Origin: Armatimonadota bacterium
GTDB taxonomy: Bacteria > Armatimonadota > Hebobacteria > CAIYQO01
Direction: 5' to 3'
Assembly (NCBI GenBank): GCA_020060775.1
Contig: JAGUZN010000158.1
Span: forward strand, 1 to 62,188
DNA: 62,188 nucleotides
Notes under the pieces: model-generated
Told to the model about the DNA's origin: nothing
Database searches by the model: none
What the model saw: only the letters and a program-made list of their open reading frames with translations
Made by a program: the position numbers and the translations under genes
Part shown: piece after piece, positions 54,774 to 62,188 of the stretch
How positions within the stretch are numbered: the stretch's first letter is position 1
Layout of the letters: each line of letters opens with the position of its first letter

Positions 54774-57521
54774 GTGATGCGAACGAGCATGCCCATCATC
54801 ATCATTGCCGCTTTGCTCGCGCTGTGTGCGATTCTCTGGCCGCGTCCCGACCGTTCCCTGGAGAAGATCGAAGGGGCGCGCGCGGCGCAGATTCAACTGA
54901 AGCAGAAAATGTATTTCGGCGCGGCCGGGCTGGACATTCAGGGACAGGCGCAGAACGCCATCCTGCACGGATTCGCCCGCAAACGCCCGGACGTCGCCAT
55001 CCTCCCCTGGAATATGTTTCGGCTGCCCGGCAACCTCTACAACGCGCAGGATATGCTGGCCTTTGCCGGCAAGACCGCGGCAGATATCCAGGCATGCTAT
55101 TTCCATCAAGTTGTCTACTACCGGCAGCAAGGTTTGCTCATGCCGTTGAATCGTTGGATTGGCGATGACGACAACGGCAACGGTGTGCTGGAAGACGCCG
55201 AGATCCGTTGGGAACCCTGGAAACGGGTGCCTCCCGTCCAACAGCGCATGGCCATGGAGGGGACGAAGATTTATGCGATCCCGACGGAAACGTTCATTGC
55301 CGGCATCGTCTGGCGACGCGACCTGTACAGTGAGGCGGGGCTCGACCCACGCCAGGGCCCGACAACCTGGGACGAACTCTGGCGCTTTGGTCAACAGTTG
55401 ACCGATCCGACGAAACGCGTCGCCGGTTCCCAGACGATCGGCCAGTTTGCCGCCCCCGCTGATTTCGCCCACTCGCTGTTTTACGACCTTCTTTACCGCG
55501 CCGGCGGTGATCTTGCGCGTGGAGAGGTGCGCCGTGCCGGCGCCGCCAGTACCGAGCCTCCGTTGTATACGTTCAGCTTCAGTGAGGATCCCTACCAGGG
55601 ACCTGATGGGCGACGTTATCGTGCCGACGAGGTGCAGATTCGCTATAAAGCGACGTTCAACTCGCAGGTTGCCAAGGACACGCTGGCCTTTATCCGCAAG
55701 TTGCGTTTCTCCCCATGGACTCGCTGCCCGCATTGTGTGGCCGCGGGGGTGAATGCGCCGATCGACCTCACCGAAGCACAGGTCAAGGCGCAGACCGGCG
55801 TCTGTCCGCAGCACGGCCGGTTTGCCCTCGTCGAAGAAGGCCCGAATCAGCTGATCCGCGGCATCCTGCTGCCAGCGTTCAGCCCTGATAACACCGGCGA
55901 CATGCTGCAACGGCTGAAAATCGGGAAAGTCGCCATGTTGGCCACGCCCATCGATGCTCGCTTGATGACCTTTTCGCCGCGCGCCATTGGTTTTTGCGCC
56001 GCACCATCCCCCCGCTCGGGCGTGCAGACACCAATCGTCGGCATCCCGATGTTTTACGGTGTTTCCTCGGATATTGCCGATGCCGACAAGCAGCAGGCCG
56101 CGTGGGAGTATCTGGCCTACCGCCTGGGCCCAGAGGCGAAAACTATTGAGGCGCGCGTGTACGCTGAAAATGGGTACGCCGCCTTTGTGCGACCGCGCGT
56201 GCTGCGTCTTGCCGGATTGGACGAATACCTCAGTGAGGTGCCGCCCGATTGGCAAATCGCTTATGCCGCCATGGAGGGGAACACCAGAACGATCCCCTAT
56301 GCCTCGGGATGGCTCCCGCTGGAAACCGAGCTGTGGCCCTTCCTGAAAGAACTCGTCAGTCAGGAGCAGTTCGATTGGCGGGCGCGCGTCGATGATATCG
56401 TCGCGCGTGGCAACGTGAAATACTTCGGCGATATCAGCGAACAGACCGGGAGAAAGTATACGCTGCTGGTCACCTTGTTATGTATCGCCGTGTTTCTGGG
56501 GGTAATCGTTGCCGCGGTGATCATCGTACGCGAGCGGGCACGGGAATCTGCGGAAAGTGCGATCCCCGGCTCGGCGCCCGGCCGCTCACGTTACCTGACC
56601 ATCGCCGCGTGGATGATGCTCATGCCAGCCATCGGGGCTATCCTGCTATGGGCATATTATCCCCTGGTGCGCGGGGCGTTGCTGGCTTTTCAGGATTACC
56701 GCATGCGCGGGCCCATTGAGTGGGTGGGGGTACGCAACTTCATCGAAGGGTTGCTCACAGGACACTTCTTGCACTCGCTGGTAAATACCGTCTATTTTGT
56801 CATATTGATGATGACGATTGGCTTTGCCGTGCCCATCATCGTCGCGATACTGCTCTCCGAAGTCCCGCGCTTCAAGTATTTCTTCCGCACGGTGTACTAC
56901 CTGCCGGCGGTCACGACCGGCCTGGTCATTACCCTGCTCTGGATGCAGTTCTACCAGCCCACCGAGAGTGGTTTTCTCAATGCGCTGCTCAAGCCGTTGG
57001 TGATGGGGATTAACGACCTCTGGCAGCACATCACGCGCGATTCCCAGGCCATGCTCATCCAGTATCCGATTCAGTGGTTGCTCAATAAGAAACTGGCGAT
57101 GTTCTCGGTGATCATTCCTTCCGTGTGGGCTGGCGCCGGCCCAGGGTCACTGCTGTACCTGGCGGCATTAAAGACGATCCCGGAGGAGATGTACGAAGCC
57201 GCCGACCTCGATGGCGCCGGCCCGTGGCAGAAGCTCCGTTACGTAACGCTGCCTTATCTGCTGCCGATCATTCTCATCAACTTCATCGGCACGTTCATCG
57301 CCAGCTTTCAGAACATGGGCAATATCTTCATCATGACCGGCGGAGGGCCGGATTATGCGACCCATGTCGTGTCACTGGAGATCTGGTTGAATGCCTTCTC
57401 CAATTTGCGCTATGGCGTAGCCACCGCGCAGGCCTGGATGCTCGGTTCCATTCTGATCGGATTTGCCGTGCTGCAAATGCGCCTGCTGAATCGTATGAAC
57501 TGGCGCAGGGCTGAATCGTGA
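54774..57521 (+). CDS. ABC sugar transporter: solute-binding domain fused to MalF-type permease
   Basis: This 915-residue protein starts at GTG 54774 or ATG 54777 behind GAGGAGGAAAG. An N-terminal TM anchor (about 6-24) leads to a family-1-like extracellular solute-binding domain (about 30-560). Inside it is an unusual Cys4-like insert, CPHC (318-321) and CPQH (344-347). A TM helix (about 562-585) links to a MalF-type permease (about 605-915) with an EAA motif at about 805 (EAADLDGAGPWQKLRYVTLP). The usual separate lipoprotein and permease are thus one chain. No ATPase gene is in the window, so a shared MsmX-like ATPase elsewhere is expected. Confidence 0.85.
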   Translation: MMRTSMPIIIIAALLALCAILWPRPDRSLEKIEGARAAQIQLKQKMYFGAAGLDIQGQAQNAILHGFARKRPDVAILPWNMFRLPGNLYNAQDMLAFAGKTAADIQACYFHQVVYYRQQGLLMPLNRWIGDDDNGNGVLEDAEIRWEPWKRVPPVQQRMAMEGTKIYAIPTETFIAGIVWRRDLYSEAGLDPRQGPTTWDELWRFGQQLTDPTKRVAGSQTIGQFAAPADFAHSLFYDLLYRAGGDLARGEVRRAGAASTEPPLYTFSFSEDPYQGPDGRRYRADEVQIRYKATFNSQVAKDTLAFIRKLRFSPWTRCPHCVAAGVNAPIDLTEAQVKAQTGVCPQHGRFALVEEGPNQLIRGILLPAFSPDNTGDMLQRLKIGKVAMLATPIDARLMTFSPRAIGFCAAPSPRSGVQTPIVGIPMFYGVSSDIADADKQQAAWEYLAYRLGPEAKTIEARVYAENGYAAFVRPRVLRLAGLDEYLSEVPPDWQIAYAAMEGNTRTIPYASGWLPLETELWPFLKELVSQEQFDWRARVDDIVARGNVKYFGDISEQTGRKYTLLVTLLCIAVFLGVIVAAVIIVRERARESAESAIPGSAPGRSRYLTIAAWMMLMPAIGAILLWAYYPLVRGALLAFQDYRMRGPIEWVGVRNFIEGLLTGHFLHSLVNTVYFVILMMTIGFAVPIIVAILLSEVPRFKYFFRTVYYLPAVTTGLVITLLWMQFYQPTESGFLNALLKPLVMGINDLWQHITRDSQAMLIQYPIQWLLNKKLAMFSVIIPSVWAGAGPGSLLYLAALKTIPEEMYEAADLDGAGPWQKLRYVTLPYLLPIILINFIGTFIASFQNMGNIFIMTGGGPDYATHVVSLEIWLNAFSNLRYGVATAQAWMLGSILIGFAVLQMRLLNRMNWRRAES

Positions 57522-57546
57522 GGCTTTGCAGCGTCGAGGAGTAGTC

Positions 57547-59559
57547 ATGCCGATCATCTCGCATATAGGTCGTAAGACGCTCACCATGCGGCTGGCCATC
57601 GCCCTGATCTATCTGGTACTGATCCTGGGCGGGTTGACCATGATCTATCCTTTTGCCCTCATGGTATCAGGGTCGGTCACCAATGCTGCTGACCAGCATC
57701 GCCAGACGCTGCTGCCTGGCTATTGGTTCAGCCGTGATCTTCAGTTCACCAAATATCTGGCCAATTTGTATCATCCGGCCATGCCGAATGATCCGCTGGT
57801 GCAGCGGCGCGATCTGATTACCCTCTATTACACCGGCGAGAGCCGGGTGCGCCTGGAGGTCGCCTATGACGACGAGCAGTTCATTGCCCACGGCGTACCC
57901 GAGGCAGCGGCGATCGAGGCGCATCCCGAGCAATTTGTGCCGATGCAAGAAGACTGGCGGCGCTTCATCGCTGATCGTCCTCCTCTGCTGTTGATGACGC
58001 TTAACGAACGGAAAATTACCGATCTCTACAGCGCCTATCTTAGGGAGAAGTACCGGGAGTTAGCCCGGCAGCATTATACAGGCACACGCCTGAGCACACG
58101 TGCACTGGATGCCGCGGCTTTACGCCTGATCAATGCGGCGCACGGTATCGGCTACCCATCGTTCGATAAGATTCCCCCGATTGCCGAGCCGATCTTCGTG
58201 CCCTCCTGGGTACCTGACATGGGCAATCAACGTCTACAGGACTGGCTCGTCTTTAAGAGCACCGTACTGCAACGACAGCACCCGCACTTGCTCCAGCCCG
58301 TGACCGGCCGGCAGTTCTGGTACGATTATCTGGTCAAGCGCTTTGGCGATGCCACGGCGTATAATCTGGCGTACGGCACCGACTACTCTCACCTGGCTGA
58401 GGTGCCGTTTCCACCGTTGAACGATGCCGTCCCCGATGCGTATCCGCTCTGGGGGGACTTTGTGCGCGAGGGGTGGCCGGTGCTCCTCACCCGCATCACC
58501 CCCTCTGCCGCACTCGACACCGCCTGGCGGGGGTATCTGTTAGCGCGGGCAGCCGGCGATCCGGGCTCCTTCACCGCGCGTTTCGGGGTGTCTGCTGATG
58601 CCCCGGTCGCTCGACAACTACCGGCGACGTTGCCGCTTGAAGAGGGGACACGCCTGCTCTCCTCTTGCTGGGCGAAATTCGTGCGCGAGCAGGTGCCGGC
58701 TTCCGCACGGTCACTGGAACTCCCCGAGCATGCGTGGGCCGATTTCTTGCATCGCGAGTATGCCAACCCTTCGGCGCTGCCGGTGGCATACAGCAACGGA
58801 ACTGCCGGTTTTCAGCAGGTCGAAATGCCGGTGCGCCAGACAACATATGCCTACTGGCTCCAGCATCGTGGCGCGATTTTCCGAAGTTTTCTGTTCGATA
58901 ACTACATCGAAGTGTTTCGCTACATCGCTACGCGTGGGCGTGCTCTACCCAATACACTGATTTTGGTGGTGCTCACTCTCCTGTTTACCCTTACGGTGAA
59001 TCCCATTGCCGCTTACGCCCTCTCTCGTTTCCGACTGAAACAGACGCAAAAGATCCTGCTGTTTTTCATTGCCACCATGGCCTTTCCGGCGGAGATCGCT
59101 TCCATCCCATCCTTCCTGCTCATGCGTGATCTGCATTTGCTCAATACGTTCTGGGCGATTGTCATCCCCGGCATGGCGAGCGGATTTTCGATTTTCCTAT
59201 TGAAGGGCTTCTTCGATAGCCTGCCGCAAGAATTATATGAGGCTGCACAGATCGATGGCGCAGGGGAGTATACGATCTTCACCGAGATCTGCCTGCCGCT
59301 GACCACGCCGATTCTCGCCGTGATCGGCCTGAACGCCTTCACGCTTGCCTACAGCAGTTGGGCGTGGGCCATGCTAGCCTGCCAGAAGGAAGAGATGTGG
59401 ACGCTCATGGTCTGGTTGATGCAAATGCAACTCGGGTGGCACACCCCGACCAGCCTGATCATGGCTTCGCTGGTGGTCGCCTCGCTACCCATGCTTTTCG
59501 TATTTTTGTTTGCCCAACGCATCATCTTGCGCGGCATGGTCGTGCCGGAAATGAAGTGA
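57547..59559 (+). CDS. MalG-type ABC permease with a large extracytoplasmic insertion
   Basis: The start ATG 57547 follows CGAGGAG. The 670-residue protein is more than twice the usual length of about 280. TM1 lies at about 15-40; a hydrophilic domain of about 400 residues (45-445) follows; the remaining TM helices and the EAA motif (EAAQIDGAGEYTIFTEICLP, about 563) form a normal MalG-type core. The insert shows no family I know; by topology it should face outward and could contact the fused binding domain of its partner. It is last in the operon. Confidence 0.8.
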   Translation: MPIISHIGRKTLTMRLAIALIYLVLILGGLTMIYPFALMVSGSVTNAADQHRQTLLPGYWFSRDLQFTKYLANLYHPAMPNDPLVQRRDLITLYYTGESRVRLEVAYDDEQFIAHGVPEAAAIEAHPEQFVPMQEDWRRFIADRPPLLLMTLNERKITDLYSAYLREKYRELARQHYTGTRLSTRALDAAALRLINAAHGIGYPSFDKIPPIAEPIFVPSWVPDMGNQRLQDWLVFKSTVLQRQHPHLLQPVTGRQFWYDYLVKRFGDATAYNLAYGTDYSHLAEVPFPPLNDAVPDAYPLWGDFVREGWPVLLTRITPSAALDTAWRGYLLARAAGDPGSFTARFGVSADAPVARQLPATLPLEEGTRLLSSCWAKFVREQVPASARSLELPEHAWADFLHREYANPSALPVAYSNGTAGFQQVEMPVRQTTYAYWLQHRGAIFRSFLFDNYIEVFRYIATRGRALPNTLILVVLTLLFTLTVNPIAAYALSRFRLKQTQKILLFFIATMAFPAEIASIPSFLLMRDLHLLNTFWAIVIPGMASGFSIFLLKGFFDSLPQELYEAAQIDGAGEYTIFTEICLPLTTPILAVIGLNAFTLAYSSWAWAMLACQKEEMWTLMVWLMQMQLGWHTPTSLIMASLVVASLPMLFVFLFAQRIILRGMVVPEMK

Positions 59560-59700
59560 GCTTTACTACGACGATTCGGTGTGAGAGCTGGAATGCTCTC
59601 AATGGCTCGGGGCAGCATTCTACAGTCCACTGGCGATGCCTGCTGGTTCGTGGTCTCGCGAGAAGCAAAGAGGGGATGACGATGTGAGGGAACTTACCTC

Positions 59701-59807
59701 TGGAGCCTCCTGTCGGATTCGAACCGACGATCTGCTGATGACAAGAGGGACGGGCAAGTTGTCACTCCACACTCAATAATGCCCTTGATATCACGCTATG
59801 GGGACGC
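59701..59807 (-). repeat. tRNA-3'-half-containing repeat, copy 2
   Basis: Read on the minus strand: TTGTCATCAGCAG, T-arm GTCGGTTCGAATCCGAC, then AGGAGGCT and an encoded CCA. No 5' half is present, so it is not a functional tRNA. It is about 93% identical to 18747-18852 over about 106 bp and in the same orientation, so the two form direct repeats around 41 kb. TGACAA and TTGTCA flank 14 bp next to the anticodon-loop position. Confidence 0.75.
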
Positions 59808-60325
59808 GGGTAGGAACAAATTGCCGGTGAGCCATTTAGTCGGTCGCCACTCGCTCAAGCGGGCCATGCTTGCGGATGGATGAGAGGCATAAACAATGTT
59901 ATATCGTCATACCGATATGAACATAACCTTTCTTCAGCAACGCCAGCAATATTACCATCACCAAACCCTTCCAGCATGCCACTTCTGGCCGGAGGAGCGC
60001 ACCATGACCGACGATTATCTATCTGGGTATTGTATTAGTCAGCTAGCAGCCTATCGGGGGTGAGCATACGAAACATCAGGTTCGATATGCACTACCAATG
60101 CCTGACACTGTGATTCTCGCGTGTTCTGCGACGCCTAATGGGTGAAAAGCAGATTTTTTCGAACTTCGGGTTACCAAATGAGGCAAATTCCACCAGTGTA
60201 AGCCTTTAGACTCCTCTGCTCGTGAGGCTACTAGATGGCTCTGATCGAAGCGCAGCTTCGAGTTATTATCCACTACGCCGTCCGGGACGGGTACCGCTGA
60301 ATGCGTGTGAAGGGTAGGTGTGTAC
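59808..60325. other. Long non-coding stretch, no gene recognised
   Basis: No frame here has a credible start, ribosome site and protein-like composition. A small hairpin (ATATCG TCATAC CGATAT, about 59900-59917) is the only structure noticed. With 59560-59700 and the repeat it makes an 850-bp gap between the ABC operon and the GntR gene. Confidence 0.5.
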
Positions 60326-60363
60326 CTTGTCGTTTTGACAAGAGGCGGTTGGCTTTGTAAGAT
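60326..60363 (+). promoter_or_regulatory. Promoter and overlapping operator of the GntR-family gene
   Basis: TTGACA (60335-60340), 17 bp and TAAGAT (60358-60363) form a good sigma70-like promoter 48 bp before ATG 60412. The palindrome CTTGTCGTTTTGACAAG (60326-60342) overlaps the -35, as expected for an autorepressor. Confidence 0.65.
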
Positions 60364-60411
60364 GGTAACGATACTGCGCACTGTCGCGCACATTGCCCCA
60401 ACGGATTACTG

Positions 60412-61131
60412 ATGTCGCCAAATGTCGATCCAGCAAAGACTATACTTTCGCGACTGATCGCCTACATCAAGGATGCCGGGTTGCGCCCGGGCGATCGGCT
60501 CCCCTCGATCCGCGAGTGCGCCGCCCAGTGGGGGGTTAACTCGAGCGTCGTGCGTGATGGTTTTCAGCACGCGCAAGCGCTCGGGGTCATTACGCTCCAC
60601 CCCCGAGCCGGGGCGTTCGTCGGGGAGTTCGCCTATCAGCGCCTGGCCGACCTTTTTTCCAGCCTGGTTGAGATTGCTTTTCACCAGACAGACCCGCTGC
60701 TCATCAACCTGTATGATGCCCGCCTGACGATCGAACTCGAGACGACGCGACTGGTGGCGTTGCATCACACGTCGGAAGGGTTGCTGGCCTTGCGTGAGAG
60801 CCTGAAGCCCGTCCAGGAGATGTGTGACAGTGCGACCTTTGTCGCGGTCGACGAAACATTCCACCTGACCATCGCCCGCTTGAGCCTCAACCCGATCTAC
60901 GAGACGATGCTCGCGCCCATTCTGGCCTTTTTACGGCCATCCCGCCTGGCGCTGGTGCGGACCGCATCCGAGCTTGCCCTGACTGCCGCACAACACGACC
61001 ACCTGTTCCAGGCAATCGCTGCGGGCGACATTGATGCCACGCGGCAGTATATCACTGCACATCTTTCTCGCCGCAAACAGCAACTGCTGGAGACCCTGCC
61101 CGGGGCGCACGTTGCCCAGGCATCTCTCTGA
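60412..61131 (+). CDS. GntR-family transcriptional regulator (FadR/FCD subfamily)
   Basis: This 239-residue protein has a winged HTH at about 1-75 (GLRPGDRLPSIRECAAQWGV, then VVRDGFQHAQALGVITLHPRAGAFV), and an all-helical FCD domain at about 85-225 with ligand/metal-type residues (YDARLTIELE; DETFHLTIA; HDHLFQAIAAGD). FCD regulators usually sense sugar acids or other carboxylates, which suits the hydroxyacid dehydrogenase gene that follows. No clear Shine-Dalgarno precedes ATG 60412. The stop TGA is the target triplet of a MITE fragment. Confidence 0.85.
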   Translation: MSPNVDPAKTILSRLIAYIKDAGLRPGDRLPSIRECAAQWGVNSSVVRDGFQHAQALGVITLHPRAGAFVGEFAYQRLADLFSSLVEIAFHQTDPLLINLYDARLTIELETTRLVALHHTSEGLLALRESLKPVQEMCDSATFVAVDETFHLTIARLSLNPIYETMLAPILAFLRPSRLALVRTASELALTAAQHDHLFQAIAAGDIDATRQYITAHLSRRKQQLLETLPGAHVAQASL

Positions 61132-61175
61132 GAAACTGTTTTTAAAAGTCTCTGTCCGGTCTCGCTTGATCCGTG
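61132..61175. mobile_element. MITE-like element, left-end fragment at a stop codon
   Basis: GAAACTGTTTTTAAAAG followed by TCTCTGTCCGGTCTCGCTTG matches the left arm of the other copies, then similarity stops. It begins directly after the TGA stop of the GntR gene; TGA is again a TNA triplet. No right end is visible. Confidence 0.65.
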
Positions 61176-61200
61176 CGCGCCTACTCACCAACCTTTCCCC

Positions 61201-61229
61201 TTGACACCCGTTTTGACAGGCAGTATTAT
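61201..61229 (+). promoter_or_regulatory. Consensus-like promoter for the dehydrogenase gene
   Basis: TTGACA (61201-61206), a 17-bp spacer and TATTAT (61224-61229). The spacer contains CGTTTTGACA, also found in the GntR promoter palindrome at 60331-60340, hinting at control by that regulator. Confidence 0.65.
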
Positions 61230-61242
61230 GGGGGTTGTTAAC

Positions 61243-61262
61243 TGATTATCAGTGATTATCAG
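61243..61262. repeat. Tandem TGATTATCAG repeat
   Basis: Two perfect 10-bp copies, each containing the near-palindrome TGATTATCA, lie just downstream of the -10 at the expected transcript start. One helical turn apart, they look like paired operator sites or a regulatory leader element. Confidence 0.5.
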
Positions 61263-61299
61263 ATGGCGATGGTCGGGAGTTGGCGTCATGGGAGGGGTG

Positions 61300-62098
61300 A
61301 TGTCGGGAGTGCTGACAGGGAAGACGGACGCGAGATGGCGGGCGTTGGTCGTCAACGGCACCTTTCTGGAGGTGTTGCACGAGCATCGCGCGTATATGGC
61401 ATCACTCGGCTTCCAGGTGTTCATTCCACATGAGTTAGGGTTGCACACACCGGAGGCGATCGTCCGCGCATCCGGTGATTTCGATGTCGTGTTTGGCCCG
61501 GGCATCAGGTACGATGCGGCATTCTTTGCTGACCCCGGTCGGTTGCGCGTGTTGTCGGTGGCCAGCAGTGGTTACGAGGGCATCGACCTCGATGCGGCGA
61601 CCCGCGCCGGGGTGGCGGTGACCAATGCGCCCACGCCATTGGGCAGCGCCGTGGTGGCCGACCTGGCATTCGGATTACTGCTGGCAGTGGCCCGGCAGAT
61701 CCCGCAGTGCCACCGGCAGATCACTCATGCGCCGCCTGAACAGCGCACATGCGCCTATCAGCCACGCCCGATGGGTACATTGGTATGGGGTAAGACGCTG
61801 GGTATCCTGGGGCTCGGTGCGATTGGGAAGGAAATGGCGCGGCGCGGCGTGGGATTCGGCATGCGGGTCGTGGCCCATGACCTCGCCTGGGATGAGGCGT
61901 TTGCGGCGAAGCACGGTATTATACGCATTTCATTTGACAGCCTGCTGGCGGAGAGTGATTTCCTCTCGCTGCATTTACGCGATACGCCGCAGACGCAGGG
62001 CATTATCGGCGCGGCGGAACTGGCGCGGATGAGGCCCACCACTTTTCTCATTAACACTGCCCGTGCCGCGCTGATTGATCAGCACGCACTGTACTCCG
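61300..62098 (+). CDS. D-2-hydroxyacid dehydrogenase, truncated at a junction
   Basis: The start ATG 61300 follows GGAGGGG (ATG 61288 is in frame too). About 264 residues are recognisable: VLSVASSGYEGIDLDAATRAG, NAPTPLGSAVVADLAFGLLL, the NAD-binding LGILGLGAIGKEMARR and LSLHLRDTPQT, then INTARAALIDQHALY. The family normally continues with GAALDVFxxEP and the catalytic Glu/His, but from about 62092 the frame reads unrelated residues to the window end without a stop. The catalytic C-terminal part is therefore missing here. Substrate is unknown; phosphoglycerate or glyoxylate-type acids are typical. Confidence 0.75.
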
Positions 62099-62188
62099 CG
62101 CCCAGCGCCTCACAGGAATCCTCGATCACTTTCAAACCGTATTCTTCGGCGACCGCGCTGATGGGGTCCATGTCGGCGGGTTGCCCGA
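62091..62188 (-). pseudogene. Fragment of a DegT/DnrJ/EryC1-type aminotransferase, antisense to its neighbour
   Basis: On the minus strand the last 98 bases read GQPADMDPISAVAEEYGLK then VIEDSCEALGAEY, the classical DegT/DnrJ core around the sugar-aminotransferase cofactor site. It is open at both ends, being cut by the window edge and by the dehydrogenase junction. The words GTACTCCGCGC fit both proteins at the joint. It is either an assembly chimera or a real rearrangement. Confidence 0.6.

Noticed and set aside
54519-56255. Minus-strand frame of 578 codons
   Set aside because: It is antisense to the ABC fusion gene, whose family motifs are clear; the antisense product matches nothing.
60076-60393. 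Minus-strand frame of 105 codons before the GntR gene
   Set aside because: No ribosome site, no recognisable motif, and it overlaps the well-supported GntR promoter.
1-62188. CRISPR arrays, rRNA, integrase or intact transposase genes
   Set aside because: No regularly spaced repeat array, rRNA-like sequence or recombinase/transposase-type protein was found on either strand.

Overview
The window is about 62 kb of GC-rich bacterial DNA densely packed with carbohydrate-active genes. Two proteins begin with a type IV pilin-like module ([16 protein letters not shown] followed by [13 protein letters not shown]) and carry an H-X9-DG-like motif. That combination is typical of Armatimonadota, so I infer an armatimonadote or close relative. 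No rRNA, complete tRNA or CRISPR array is visible.

Layout. (1) Positions 1-18.7 kb hold a plus-strand polysaccharide-degradation cluster: two GH95-like (alpha/alpha)6 enzymes, a mutarotase-like protein, a pilin-module protein, secreted proteins of unknown or TIM-barrel type, a sialate O-acetylesterase, a GH36 alpha-galactosidase with an NPCBM-like domain, and a GH42-like protein. (2) Positions 18.7-59.7 kb are bounded by two same-orientation copies of a roughly 106-bp repeat that contains the 3' half of a tRNA, best matched by eye to tRNA-Thr(UGU). Inside lies one large sugar-utilisation region of several operons: a Gfo/Idh oxidoreductase, two GH20-like hexosaminidases, four URO-D-family methyltransferase-like proteins, a CE7-like esterase, a heparinase II/III-like protein, a creatinase-like M24 protein, an amidohydrolase, a GH106-like rhamnosidase, a GATase/PHP-like protein, a CBM9-linked (alpha/alpha)-toroid protein, a GH94 phosphorylase, a LacI-family regulator and two ABC permeases. 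(3) Positions 59.8-62.2 kb hold a GntR/FCD regulator and a D-2-hydroxyacid dehydrogenase. The dehydrogenase breaks off near 62.09 kb and joins a piece of a DegT-type aminotransferase in the opposite orientation.

The main regulatory observation is a palindrome, TGCAACnnGTTGCA or close to it, in all five main promoter regions of the 41-kb segment (21.69, 30.94, 44.09/44.13, 52.45 and 53.57 kb). I see none in the first 19 kb. The LacI-family gene lies between two of the sites. At six promoters the palindrome sits 22-23 bp upstream of a TTGAC-type -35 box that has a 17-bp spacer to its -10. This geometry looks more like an activator site than a blocking operator. I infer one LacI-family regulon covering degradation, transport and catabolism of a complex, amino-sugar- and rhamnose-containing, possibly O-methylated or acetylated glycan.

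Mobile DNA includes five copies of a short palindromic MITE-like element with 3-bp TNA duplications. Two copies sit exactly at stop codons, and one is itself interrupted by a second 160-bp element with a CTAG duplication. Functions are assigned from sequence motifs by eye; no searches were run.
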